Source: Stictocephala bisonia (taxonomy: Eukaryota > Arthropoda > Insecta > Hemiptera > Membracidae). From it: DNA of 64,000 nucleotides. Below the pieces are notes generated by a model. That model searched no databases and was not told the DNA's origin. It saw only the letters and a program-made list of their open reading frames with translations. This document shows, piece after piece, positions 35,700-47,400 of the stretch (the first letter of the stretch is position 1; each line of letters opens with the position of its first letter). Made by a program: the position numbers and the translations under genes. Location: positions 1 through 64,000 of the forward strand of contig JAQJVL010001196.1 in the NCBI GenBank assembly GCA_035578905.1, written 5' to 3'.

Positions 35700-36193
35700 T
35701 GTTACGGTTATTTACAAGTACTAAATCATTACATTACACACTATAAAATATTTATAAACTAAAATTTTTACTTATACACTATTTCGACACTTAAATTAAT
35801 CACTAATATTTACAACAATTTATGTTACTTATCCCTCTGTTCATCTAATGTCCGACACTGCTCGGTATACTGTCACTGCACTGTCACAAATAAACACTGT
35901 AACTGTCAAATCCACTAGGGCTGACTCTGTCACTCACTCACTGACTCTTCACTGACTTTCACTGAGTGTCAGGTCGACCGTAGGGTGTTTTTATATGACC
36001 CAGAGGTGGAAGCCCAGAAGAGTCTGGAACTGGCTATGGCGATCCTGGAGAACAATTTAGAACTTCTCGACTCCAATTCAGGAAGGGCCTCTTTTCACCT
36101 ACAGGTGAATGATCTGCCATTCTAGTTCTTCCTGGAAGACCTGGATTGGCCCTGCGGGAAGGGGGCGCAATGACCTTGCCTTGATCCGTAACA
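35700..36193 (-). mobile_element. Candidate solo LTR of a second LTR retrotransposon family
   Basis: The 494-bp block starts TGTTACGG and ends CCGTAACA, an 8-bp terminal inverted repeat with the TG...CA ends of LTRs. It is internally GC-richer than its surroundings. On the minus strand a TATA-like CATATAAAAAC (about 35,990) is followed about 30-40 bases later by CTCAGTGAAAGTCAGTG, a plausible initiator, so the LTR is probably on the minus strand. No gag, pol or second LTR is nearby. The flanks (TAGT and GTAT) are not an exact duplication, so either a base has changed or the call is wrong. Confidence 0.5.
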
Positions 36194-36834
36194 GTATCAA
36201 TTTGTATTAAATCTCAACATGTGGTAGCCGATAGAAAAAAACCGTTTAAATGAACAAATGTAAAGTAATTATACTACCATTTGAGAAAGCATGAATGTTA
36301 AAGTTGTGGTAGAAACTAAGGTATGAATTTGGAAGTGCATTAGTACATTGTGTTGGCAGACTTTATATGACACAGTTAAATGTAGGACTCAGTACTCTTT
36401 ATAAATGAACCGAACAAGTGTTAAGGTGACATATATACAAGAATGTGAAAAATAATAAATATAATTTCTTAAAGTGAATATACGAGTAAAACAAGAAGGA
36501 TTTAAAATATTCTTTACACAAATAAATACTTTTATTTTCATAAGTACATGATTTAAGTGGTTTAAATTGAGTATGAGCAGAACCTATCCCATCTCTGAAG
36601 GTAATAATTCTCACGCTACCCCTACTGTAACTAGCCAAAGATAATTATATTAATAATAGTTTAATTATATAACTTAAATAATTTTCAATTTATTGTTTTT
36701 ATAGTCGACACTTATAGTACTTTATTTCAAATTGGAATAAACCCTGTAGTTTAATGGATAAACAAACATAATAATTCTGCACGTATTTAATTAACTAGTT
36801 TAATTTAGATAATTTCATTTATTATAAATACAAG
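36194..36834. other. Unassigned AT-rich sequence
   Basis: No gene recognised; the 79-codon frame at 36,399-36,638 has no domain signature. Confidence 0.3.
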
Positions 36835-37459
36835 TTTATAACTTAAAAATATTTAATTGATACCATCGTGATGTTTATTGATAATACTTTATAAGGGAAC
36901 ATTGTACTTAGTAATAATCAAATTGAGAACATTTTATTCACTCACCCATACTCATCACAATCATTCACAAAAATACGAGTCTCTCTATTTATTTATAACT
37001 TAAATATTTAATTGATACCATCGTGATGTTTATTTATAATACTTTATAAGGGAACATTGTACTTAGTAATAATCAAATTGGGAACATTTTATTCACTCGC
37101 CCATACTCATCACAATCATTCACAAAAATACGAGTCTCTCTATTTATTTATAACTTAAATATTTAATTGATACCATCGTGATGTTTATTGATAATACTTT
37201 ATAAGGGAACATTGTACTTAGTAATAATCAAATTGGGAACATTTTATTCACTCGCCCATACTCATCACAATCATTCACAAAAATACGAGTCTCTCTATTT
37301 ATTTATAACTTAAATATTTAATTGATACCATCGTGATGTTTATTGATAATACTTTATAAGGGAACATTGTACTTAGTAATAATCAAATTGGGAACATTTT
37401 ATTCACTCACCCATACTCATCACAATCATTCACAAAAATACAAGTCTCTCTATTTATTT
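36835..37459. repeat. 155-bp tandem array, four units
   Basis: TACCATCGTGATGTTTATTG recurs at 36,861, 37,016, 37,171 and 37,326, an exact period of 155. Units differ by only a few bases, so the array is recent. No coding potential was found. Confidence 0.95.
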
Positions 37460-37724
37460 AAGATCTCGTACACTTAACGATTCTGGACCGTTATCTAAGG
37501 ATATAGGATGTGTGAAATCACACGTTTGAACATACATTTAATGTGATATAAATTACATAATATACATGTTCAGTTGTATTATTTACCACAACTCTGATAA
37601 GAGACACTTAAGAATGCAATACGTTTGAAGGCTTTCTTCTAATATAGATTATCAGGTTATTTTACAAAAAAAGTTTGTTTAGTAAAATTACAAATACAAC
37701 TAATTTAAATGTGAAACACAATTT
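37460..37724. other. Unassigned AT-rich sequence
   Basis: No gene or repeat recognised. Confidence 0.3.
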
Positions 37725-37870
37725 AACTTGGAATGAAACTCTCGATGAGGGATAGAGCAATAAAAGCAGCTGCATACAAACACCACAATATATTGTGTGC
37801 TCACATGAGTGAACAATGGACCTTCCATTATTTGGTATTGTGAGGTAGAATAAAATACAATGTACACGAT
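37725..37870. repeat. Dispersed repeat, copy 2
   Basis: Matches 10,300-10,480 (ACCACAATATATTGTGTGC, TTATTTGGTATTGTGAGGTA). A CT-rich, loosely repetitive region follows, as at the first copy. Confidence 0.7.
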
Positions 37871-38039
37871 GAAAGGGTGAGAACTACAACTGTAGAACAA
37901 CACTTTAATCAACATGGCGATTTTCACAGTATATAATTTACATATATTTCTACATTTATAAATATTTCTCTAATAATAGATATTTCTAATTCATAAATAT
38001 TTTTACATCACACTTGCAGTGCTAATGGCCCTCCCACCC

Positions 38040-38640
38040 ACAGACTTACAGTGCTAATGGCAGTCTATGTACACAGTCCTCTCACTAGGCCAATCTACAC
38101 ACCTAATGTAAACATGACACAATAGAGAGATTAAATCTATTCTGAGTAAGCCCTTCTCCAACGTGAAAATGACTCTCAACTGATTTCCCACGCACAATAT
38201 TTTGAGCATGACCCTAAACAGAGCCCTCCATACGTCCACTTTATCACTCTAAGTAAACACTTTCTCATATACACTTTATGTATTCACACCTCTTCATTGT
38301 GTCCACTTTATAGTTTCCAACTCACTCTATGTATATACTATTTTCAAAAGGTCATCCCATCCTTTCTACGTAAATACTATTATCGTCAGAATATTCCGCT
38401 AATGTATGTGCAACCTCTTATCATGTCCTTCTAACCACACTCTGTGAATACTATTCTAAACAGGGCGTATGTAATCAATTACTACTCTCGATACACCGCT
38501 CTGTCCAACCTTTGTACTCGTACATTCTTAGTACCTCATATCCAATAAAATTGAGTGAAAAATACTCTAGTCTTTACTACCTACCTTATGTGCATGCAGC
38601 ATACTAATCTAAACAGGTTACTCCCACCCACCTCATATCT
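38040..38640. repeat. Loosely repetitive CT-rich region
   Basis: Words such as CTCACTCTATGTATATACTATT, CCTTTCTACGTAAATACTATT and CACTCTGTGAATACTATTCTAAACAGG recur at roughly 60-70 bp, suggesting a heavily decayed tandem array. Similar words flank the Harbinger-like MITE at 10,600-11,460. Confidence 0.4.
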
Positions 38641-38796
38641 TTCGATTGTTACTGACAAAAATAATTAATTAATCAATTATTTGGAACTCTAAATGAAGAA
38701 GAACTGTATTTTCAAACGTCATAGGTTACAGTCCAAATTAAACATCCGATTGAAATCATCAAATAAGTGCGTTAGTATACAGAATAGCCACATAGG

Positions 38797-38930
38797 TAGT
38801 GTGAAGCCCATGTGACGAGCACCGTGTCACGCACGGCTTGACATCACTAATGCGTACAGATTTGTACAGCAAGATTGACCAGCTGATGCTGCTAATCACA
38901 CAATACGTGTGAGCGTGTAACTTTACTAGC
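38797..38930. repeat. Single diverged unit of the 144-bp repeat
   Basis: GTGTGAAGCCCATGTGACGAGCACCG, GACATCACTAATGCG and CAGCAAGATTGACCA follow the order of the array at 12,507-13,260, about 26 kb away. Confidence 0.7.
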
Positions 38931-39184
38931 AAGATATATTAGCATTAGATTGATTGATTAATCAGTCAATTGCCCGAAGACCTTTACTAATACAGTTTTA
39001 AAATCTTTGATAAAAACCTTCCAAGAAGGATTAATAAGAAATGCCCAATAAATATTATAGAGCCTTAACATTGAATCATTATGTTTTCATTTTTGGTTTG
39101 TAAGGTGAGGCCGATCTCCCTTTTAATATTTTTCTACTTATTCCTCATATTATATTAATCTTTACGAAGAAATAATTCAGTCAG
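38931..39184. other. Unassigned AT-rich sequence
   Basis: No gene or repeat recognised. Confidence 0.3.
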
Positions 39185-39470
39185 ACAGATAATTGGTCGG
39201 TAGCGTAGTTGGTTCAATCCCAGCTTCATGTGCAAATTGTTCTCAGTTCGATCCTAATCAGAGTCAATACATTTTGAGAAGGATCAGCTGATAACCACCG
39301 GCTGTTCATTTGTCATTGGGCTATTAATTAATAACACTTTCTAAGGAATAGTCGGCCTTAGTTTGTAACAATGACTACATTCGTTCATCTACACTCATCA
39401 CACTCATTCGAAATCCATATTCGCCCATATCTTGACGATCGGCGTCTTATGAATAAATAAAAAAATAAAT
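39185..39470 (+). mobile_element. tRNA-derived SINE (plus strand)
   Basis: The head GGTCGGTAGCGTAGTTGG resembles a pol III A box. About 35 bases later CAGTTCGATCCTA resembles a B box. A body follows that is shared with 9160-9300 (ATTAATAACACTTTC...CTTAGTTTGTAACAA), and it ends in an AATAAATAAAAAAATAAAT tail. The head is mutated relative to a tRNA and has no full cloverleaf, so it is a SINE and not a tRNA gene. Confidence 0.65.
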
Positions 39471-39535
39471 AGATTCGAATCAGTGGCTCTCAGTCCTGAT
39501 GAATTGGACCACTAGGTTCACTCTTTTACTAATAA
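39471..39535 (-). mobile_element. Possible tRNA-like SINE head fragment
   Basis: On the minus strand, TAGTGGTCCAATTCATCAGG and GATTCGAATCT resemble A- and B-box regions. It directly follows the tail of the plus-strand SINE. Only the head is visible. Confidence 0.35.
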
Positions 39536-39943
39536 AATACATCATTTGTCATACCGTTTATTTAGCATCTGGATGTCGTGGTCCTTACTGGTGTTTGAAA
39601 TGATCAAATTTTAGTTAAAAGATTTTAATCTGATAATCAAGGATAATGCGACACAGTGGAGGAGACAATTGTGAGAGGTGGAAGCAATAGAGTTATGAGT
39701 GTGGGGAACTTCGGGTACTTTTTTGTCAGAAATGAATGGAATTGTCATTAATAAAGGTAATTAGATGTCACTTCATCATCACAAAAACCTGACGGGAAGA
39801 AATCAAAAGGTTAATATATGATAGGCCATCTCAGATTTGGATCCTCAAAGTGATCGGTAGAAGGGGTAGAGCCCGAGCATTTGAAAGTCCTTACTTTGAC
39901 GATAACATTTTTGGGTTCAGAGGTAGGTGTTTGTGATTGACCT
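39536..39943. other. Unassigned sequence
   Basis: No gene or repeat recognised. Confidence 0.3.
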
Positions 39944-40321
39944 AATTCGTGAAGGAATCTCTAGACACTGACTTACAATAGGTTCGTGAAGGAATCTCTA
40001 GACACTGACTTACAATAGGTTCGTGAAGGAATCTCTAGACACTGACTTACAATAGGTTCGTGAAGGAATCTCTAGACACTGACTTACAATAGGTTCGTGA
40101 AGGAATCTCTAGACACTGACTTACAATAGGTTCGTGAAGGAATCTCTAGACACTGACTTACAATAGGTTCGTGAAGGAATCTCTAGACACTGACTTACAA
40201 TAGGTTCGTGAAGGAATCTCTGGACTCTGACTGACAATAGGTTCGTGAAGGAATCTCTAGACACTGACTTACAATAGGTTCGTGAAGGAATATCTAGACA
40301 CTGACTTACAATAGGTTCGTG
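39944..40321. repeat. 37-bp tandem array, ten units
   Basis: GGTTCGTGAAGGAATCTCTA followed by GACACTGACTTACAATA repeats with an exact period of 37 from 39,944. One unit (about 40,203-40,239) carries most of the variation. The near identity suggests recent expansion. Confidence 0.96.
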
Positions 40322-40409
40322 AACTAGAGATGATTGCCGATAAGATGAGCCTGCTTGTAGTTCTGACGAAGGTAGATTTCAAGGTAATATAAACGCTAAT
40401 ATCAGCAGA

Positions 40410-40840
40410 GAACCACAAGGGAACATTAGGGAGGGCCCAAACATATTCCAAAAAAATATTTTTTAAGATTAAAATCAACCTGAATCAGACTAAAAAACAA
40501 AACAAATCTATTGCAAGCAATCCACAGAAGAAAAACATTGATAATAGCAATACTAATAACATACTGTGGAAAACTCTTAACCAAAGATAATTTGTGTAGA
40601 TTGTGCATAATTCTAAAATATATTCGCATATTATATTTTCATATGTAAATCAAATAATCGCAACGGGACATTGGGGAGGGCCTTAATTTCTTCCAAACAA
40701 TTATTGCTTAAAACCAAAATCAACCTGAATCGGTTCCTACACAACAAAGACAAAAATCTATTGCAAACAATATACAGAAGGAAAACCCAATCTTCTTAAT
40801 ACTAATAACAAATTAAAGACTATAACAGTCACAAAATCCT
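40410..40840. repeat. Direct repeat pair of about 180 bp
   Basis: 40,410-40,600 and 40,658-40,830 share GGGAACATTAGGGAGGGCC / GGGACATTGGGGAGGGCC, AAAATCAACCTGAATC and AATCTATTGCAA in the same order. They are clearly diverged copies of one sequence. No coding sense was found. Confidence 0.7.
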
Positions 40841-41001
40841 AATTGGATTAACAGGGCTCAATGGACAAGTCGCTAAGCTCTAATCCCTCCAGGCGCCCCT
40901 AACTAAGCAGCTGGATCGGCCCTTAAAGGGCGGATACTTAATCTCAGACAAACTCTGACTTCAGTGGTTTTCTGCCAAACGTCCATATTTAACATTATAA
41001 A

Positions 41002-41150
41002 CTAAAACTTATAACTTATAGATTGGTCAATAAGATCAACAAACTTAAAACTTATAACTTATAGATTGGTCAATAAGATCAACAAACTTAAAACTTATAA
41101 CTTATAGATTGGTCAATAAGATCAACAAACTTAAAACCTATAAGATTTGT
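41002..41150. repeat. 43-bp tandem array, three and a half units
   Basis: AAAACTTATAACTTATAGAT and TGGTCAATAAGATCAACAAAC repeat with a period of 43. Confidence 0.93.
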
Positions 41151-41424
41151 CAATAGTTTTTAAACTCTACTTTTAGAACTTTTGAAATACATGTATATAG
41201 CAATTGGTAGCAAGAGAAATTAAAATGAATAAATACACGTGACAGATTTCTTAAATAAAACTTCACTTTGAAAAAAGATCAATTATTTTCCGCCTATGCT
41301 AATATAAGCCAGTTGTTGACTTTAGATTCTAATAAATACAATTATTTTGCCCTCATTTTGTTATTAGTAATGTGAATCGAAATACCCGATAACAACACTT
41401 CCTGTACTTCCCAGACAGTACACA
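41151..41424. other. Unassigned AT-rich sequence
   Basis: No gene or repeat recognised. Confidence 0.3.
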
Positions 41425-41490
41425 TACACAAGGGTCATATTGACCCACCCACCTTTACGCAACAGTGATATTGACCCACCTGTACATGAC
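41425..41490. repeat. Short piece of the GT-rich minisatellite
   Basis: ATATTGACCCACCCACC and CAGTGATATTGACCCACC follow the unit seen at 28.8 kb and 62 kb, CCACCC orientation. Confidence 0.7.
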
Positions 41491-41904
41491 TTTTGTTTTC
41501 AGCTCTCTAAAGTCTTTTTATTTTGCAGCCAGTATTCACACATGACGGACAAGGGAAGGGTGAAATAAGCTACCACAAATAACCAAAGTATAAAAATAAC
41601 ATTACTCTCTGAATTTTAGTTTTATTTTTAACGTAGAAATAATTGGGTAAACTATGTTACTCAAGAATGAAAAAAATACACGATGACTAATTTTCCTCGT
41701 TTTATTAAAATGACAGAGCTTAAAATAAAAGTATAATTCAATTAAAATGTCCACTCTTTAATATCTCCTTGTCATTATTGATAGCTAAATGATAAAGAGA
41801 TAGTTTTCAAATTATAATATTAATTATTAGTGTTTTATACGGATCGCTTAGTTATTGCAACAATAAAAATACAATGTTTCCTAAACATAAGTTTTGACTA
41901 ATGA

Positions 41905-41995
41905 TTAAAATGAAAAACGACTTTATTTTTAAGGCGAGGTTAGGACTAGACCGTCCTCTCTACCACCTAACATTGTACCAGGTTAGGTTACTAGA
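41905..41995 (-). mobile_element. LINE 3'-end fragment
   Basis: GACTTTATTTTTAAGGCGAG and GTTAGGACTAGACCGTCCTC match the 3' end of the LINE at 53,548 (GGCTTTATTTGAAGGCGAGG, TTAGGACTATAGAGTCCTC). Only about 80-90 bp are present. Confidence 0.7.
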
Positions 41996-42189
41996 ATAGA
42001 TGTCTTACCAGAACTGATCGTGGCTTTGCTTGAAGCGCACAGAAGTCAGTTTTTACAGGTGCTAGTAGGTAGCAGCACTTGTCAGTGTGTAGTTGCTGAA
42101 CTTCTATAGCAACACAATACAATTTTGTACCTCCAGATTTATTGTGACAGCTTACTTGAATGTGTGAACAAACTGCCCCTGTTTACTTT
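41996..42189. other. Unassigned sequence left of the gypsy element
   Basis: No gene recognised. Confidence 0.3.
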
Positions 42190-42193
42190 GTAA

Positions 42194-44250
42194 TGAGACC
42201 CATCCCCCCCACCAAAGCTGGAAAGCGTGCCAACTGGGGGATGGCTCAAAACAAATCGAGCGACGGGATCACGGGTGGCAGTTGGAGGGTCAAAAATAAA
42301 ACTCGGCAGCTGAGCAAAACTGATTTTATTTGCCAAATAAACATTAACTGGCTGGCATAGGGCCACAATAGAAACAGGCAGAAGGCCACAATATAAAATC
42401 TGCAATTAAATAAATAACAATAACCACAAAATTTAACAATATAACGACAAAAGCTACCACAACACTTAACGCTACAAATACCCAAAACTACAATTAACAA
42501 ACTGTATGGCCCATCTGCAGTTTTGGCCTGAGACACCCAAAACGTAAGACAAATTATTAACAATTTAAAAATGACCATTAAGAAACAAATTTAGATAACC
42601 CCAAAATAAAAGTGAAAATTTAGAAAACTTCTGGAAACAAAAACACTTAAACCCGGCAATTTAGCCCACACATCCCTTGATTCCACCGGGCCAGGGAGTA
42701 AGCCGGAATCCCTGGGCAGCTCCGAATTAAAAGTTAAGCAAAAGTCCCATAATCCCCTTTTGGTGAAAGTTTAAAAATTAAATAATTTAAAAGAAAATAT
42801 AACACGGTACCGTCGAGTAAAAATTCACTTCAAAAACCCCCCCCCACAAATACACTTAACAAAAAAATAAATAACAATAACTAGGCCTAAGCAATTAAAT
42901 AAATAATAACAGGATTTAACAATGGGGACCTAACAACTATAAAAAAGCTAAACAAATGTAACAAGAAAATAAACTAATTAAACTAAATAACAATAGATAT
43001 TAACATTAAAAGTTCTTGGTATTTCACGTTTTCTTTTCCCTTTAATAAAAAAAATAAATAAATAAGTCCCCAATGGCTGTGTTGCTTAAAATCACTGTCC
43101 AAGTTTGAAGCTCAGGCCTAGGCCTCATAAAGTTCCACAGACATTTTTTTTCTTCTTTTTTTTCTATTTTTCACATTTTTCTTGGTTTATTTATTTATTT
43201 TTTTTTTTGTAAAAATTTCAACAGCCCCCAGCTCAGCCGCCGGGAAACAAAAACATGGAAAACACTGACCTGAGGACAGGAGACTTATACCACAGAGATG
43301 TAGAGCGGGTAACGGGCGACTCCAGGCTCCAACATGGTCCTCAGGCCAGGCTAGCAGTGCAGAAGGTAGACAATCCCCGGACGGCAGGCCGAGGGAAAAT
43401 GTCCCACTCGAGGACCCTGGACTGTAAGGCACAACACACAGCACATCAGATACAGTCCAGCCATCACAACAAAATATTACACATAACCCTTAAATATAAG
43501 TGTGCATGATTTCGCCAAACTTAACATGAAGAGACAAACTTATACATGATTGGAGCAACAAGACAGTGAAAGCTTAACTTTAGGCTATGGAATATTTAAC
43601 AACTTACAATTTAACCAATTACAAGTTAACAAATTACCAAAGAATAAATTGCGTATATGAACTAAAAATGACAAACTGAAAACCAGGCTATGGAAACATG
43701 AGCAATAGGTTATAACATGAAAAGCTAAAGATAGGCTAGGTTATTGTCAAAGAACAAAAAAATATGGTAAATCGGTAACTACAACTGTAGAAAGGCTCAA
43801 CAAAACATTATACAGAACTACTATTAAATATGAAACCAGAGATAATAAAGCAATTAAAGTCAAAAAGGTAACAATGAGCACATGGCTCGAACCTAGGTTA
43901 AAACATCTAGACAAAGAATATAAATTTAACACAACTCTGAAAACACAAGTAAGAACGATTAAATATTATTGAAACAAAATATTTTCACCAAAAGGGTGCT
44001 TAGATATTAAAACTCACAAAATGAACACTTACGTTTTAGTGTGTCTAGCCACTCATAACGAGATTCTGCAGGCAGCACAAGACAACTGACCAGACAGGCC
44101 AACCGGACAGAAGCTGCTGGAACACGGAACGAAACGGAACTGGGCCAACGGCTACCAACTACGCGAAACGCAGGGCAAAAACGAATCTCAGGCAGCCTGG
44201 CAGACAATGACGAAAAAAAACGAAACTGTACCGGTCCAAGACCCGGTACA
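42194..44250 (-). repeat. 3' LTR of the gypsy element
   Basis: 2,057 bp, starting TGAGACCCATCC on the + strand and ending CCCGGTACA. It is almost identical to 49,506-51,564. Differences seen include the C-run near 42,840, an AG indel near 42,770, GTAGACAATCC/GTAGAAAATCC near 43,370 and the AAAATGTCCCACTC/TAGAAGCGTCCTACTC change near 43,400. LTRs of 2 kb are long for Ty3/gypsy. Small open frames inside are not genes. Confidence 0.95.
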
Positions 44251-44260
44251 ACCTCCCTCT
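44251..44260 (-). other. Polypurine tract
   Basis: Read on the minus strand, AGAGGGAGGT directly precedes the 3' LTR start TGTACCGG. This is the expected site for the primer of plus-strand DNA synthesis. Confidence 0.85.
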
Positions 44261-44482
44261 GCAAACCTCAACACACCCAGGCAGGGGAGCAAACTCGGTA
44301 CCTCAGGGAACCCAACAGAAGACGAAGAAGACCTCCGAAGAGTGGTGCTCCTAGGACGTCCAAGAGAAACTAAGAGGGGAAACCCCTCGAACAGGGAGCA
44401 AACTACCCTGACTGTCGGGCCCGACAAGAAAAAAGAGAGAAAGAAGACTCCCTCAGAACAGCCACCTAGGGCGCAGAGGTGA

Positions 44483-47400
44483 TCAATCTCTTTGCCCCAA
44501 GAAACCCCCAGGAACACCAACTCCTGGACCAACCGTTCCCCGGAAAGCCTTAAGCTGGGACACATGGGCTTTCCTAAACACACTGCCTGACTGGGGATCA
44601 ACCAGCAGAGCAGTCACCGGTGACAAAAACCTGTCGATGCGGTGGGGACCAGACCACCGATAGCACAACTTTGCAGCTCTTCGTTCCGCGGCCGAACTGA
44701 CCGGGTGAGCCTGACAAAGAACCAGATCTCCAACCTGAAAAGGGTTAGGAGTACGACCCTTATCATACCTCCTCCTCACTCTCTCTCTAGCACGTAGCAG
44801 GTTGCGCCGAGCAGCCCGCCACGTGGACACTACGTCAGTGGCACCTGGCGTAGGTAGAAGATCCTCTAGCCTCCACAAGTTGGACAAAGGCTTGTTAGGA
44901 GGGTAGCCATGTAGAATCTCGAAGGGAGTGGCATTGTGACTCTCATGCTTGGAAGAATTAAAGGCAAGCTGGAGCCAAGAGAGACTCTCATCCCAGGTGT
45001 TCTGCTTCTCAGCATGGAAAGTAATAAGGGCAGACCGAAGATTGCGGTTGAACCGCTCTGCATGAGAAGGCTGTGGGTAATACGGAGAGGTAGTCACATG
45101 CCTGATACCATTGCCAAAACAGAACCTACGAAACTCATGTGAGGTAAACTGGCTACCGTTGTCGGACACAAGAGTGGAAGGCACACCAAAGTGCTGGAAG
45201 AGTTGGGACTGGAGAGCACGGATGGTGAGCTTAGCCGTAGCACTCCGAAGTGGGAAAAGCCAAACGAACTTCGAGAAAGCATCCACACAAACAAGTAGGT
45301 AGGAGCTACCTGACTTGCTACGGGGAAAAGGACCCACGTAGTCGATGAACACCTTCTCAAAAGGACGCTCGGCCACCTCAGAAGATAACAACCCTAACCT
45401 TGCATTCTGACTAGGCTTGCTGAGAGAGCACAGGTGACAGGCCCGCACTCTGCCAGCAACATCCCGGTCCATGCCCTTCCAGATGAAGTACCTACGAATC
45501 TTAGCGATGGTCTTATGAATGCCAAGATGACCGCCCACAAGGGAAGAGTGATAATACTGAAAGACCATCGGTACTAGATGACTAGGCAGCACTACACGGG
45601 GTTCACCCCTCTGTCGAGGACGGCAACAGAGGACCCCTTTGGACAGAAAATAGGGAGGGTGGGCACCTCCCTCTTGAAGCTCACCTAAGATGACTGACAG
45701 CTCAGGATCTTTCTGTTGATGGGACAGTAGGTCGTCAAAAGCCAGAGGAAAATCCAGAAGAACAGCACCACACTGAGCAACAGCCTCAGTAGGTGGATCA
45801 CTGGGTTCGTGATACATGCGGGAAAGAGCATCCGCGATGACATTCTGGGTACCCCTAAGATGTTGGACTCGGAACTTAAAGGCAGAAATTTTGACCACCC
45901 AGCGACCAATTTTCCCGAGCTGTCGGGGATGGGCAAGAAGCCAAGACAGTGCCTGATTGTCCGTCTCCAGCAAGAACTCAGCGTGTTCCAAGAAACGCCG
46001 AAACTTGTCCGTACCAAAGACAACCGCCAGACACTCTAACTCATAGATGGAAGAAGCTTTCTTTTCCTGGTGAGACAACGTCCTCGAAGCAAAAGCGATG
46101 GGCTGCCTGACCCCATCAAACTCCTGAGAAAGAACAGCAGCAATGGCGGAGGAGGAGGCATCAGTCTGAAGAACAAATTCTCTGCTGAAATCAGGCATCC
46201 GCAGGACAGGAGGTTGCATGATAGCCTCCTTGAGAGCATCAAAGGCAGTCTGCTGAGCTTGGCCCCACACAAAAGGGACACCTTTCTTTCGCAGCTCGTT
46301 CAACGGAGCAGCAAGCTCGGCCACGTTAGGGATGAAGCGACGGTAAAAATTCACCATCCCCACAAAACGGGCAATCCCCTTGGCATCTCTGGGAGGAGGA
46401 AAATCCCGAATGCCCTGGGTCCTCGCAGGATCTATGCAGACGCCTCGAGAAGAGATAAGATGACCCAGAAAAGAGATCTCAGGACGAGCAAAAGTGACTT
46501 TCTCTGGATTGACGGTAAGGCCAGCTGATTTGAGGCGACTAAGAACTTCCTCCAGATGTTGCATGTGTTCCCCGAAAGTCTCACTGTAGACAAGAAGATC
46601 GTCCAGGTAATTGAAAACAAACTTGAACTTCACATCATGGAAGATGGAATCAAGCAGACGAGTAAGAGTCTGGGCACCCACAGCAAGACCCATAGGAACC
46701 CTAGTGAACTGATAGAGATTCCAGGGAACACAGAAGCTAGTCATGGGCCGTGATTCCTTCTTCAATGGAATCTGATGGTAGGCCTGGTTCAAATCGAAAA
46801 CACTGAAAAACTTAGCCTTACCGAACCAATCAAACGCAGAATGCAAATCAGGCAGAGGTACCGAGTCAATAGCGACCTTAGCGTTGAGCCTCCGATAATC
46901 CATCACAAGCCTAGACTTACCATTAGGCTTGGGCACAAGAAAAGCTGGACTGGCATAAGCAGAACGAGACGGTTCAATCACACCCTTGCTCAGAAGATCT
47001 TCGATCATAGCCCTCATAACCTCCATCTTTGGGGGAGCAAGTTTGTACGGATGACTTCTAACTGGCTGAGAATCGGTGAGGTGGATCTCATACTCCAGAA
47101 GAGAAGTGACCCCAAGCTCCGGCGTAAGCACATCAGGAAACCGCAAACACAGCCTCTTAAAGGCCTTTGCCTGCTCAGGGGGGAGATGACCAACCGGATC
47201 CACCTTGGGTTGTTCGGGCTCACAACCCACCTCTCTGACTGCAGGAGGGCAGTCAGAATCACCTACTAGAGGCACCAAAACTCGCCGATTAAACTTGAAA
47301 AATATCTGGCGCTTCTGGAGGTCAAGCACCATACCACTCTTAGAAATAAAGTCTGCCCCTAGGATACAAGAAACCGCCAGGTCCTTGGCAACAAGAAAAC

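Noticed and set aside
35940..36130. Possible coding exon (about 60 open codons with DPEVEAQKSLELAMAI)
   Set aside because: It lies inside a block with LTR-like ends and no domain is known; chance opening in a GC-richer LTR is more likely.
46775..47269. 164-codon + strand open frame
   Set aside because: Antisense to the protease/RT part of pol; no domain seen.
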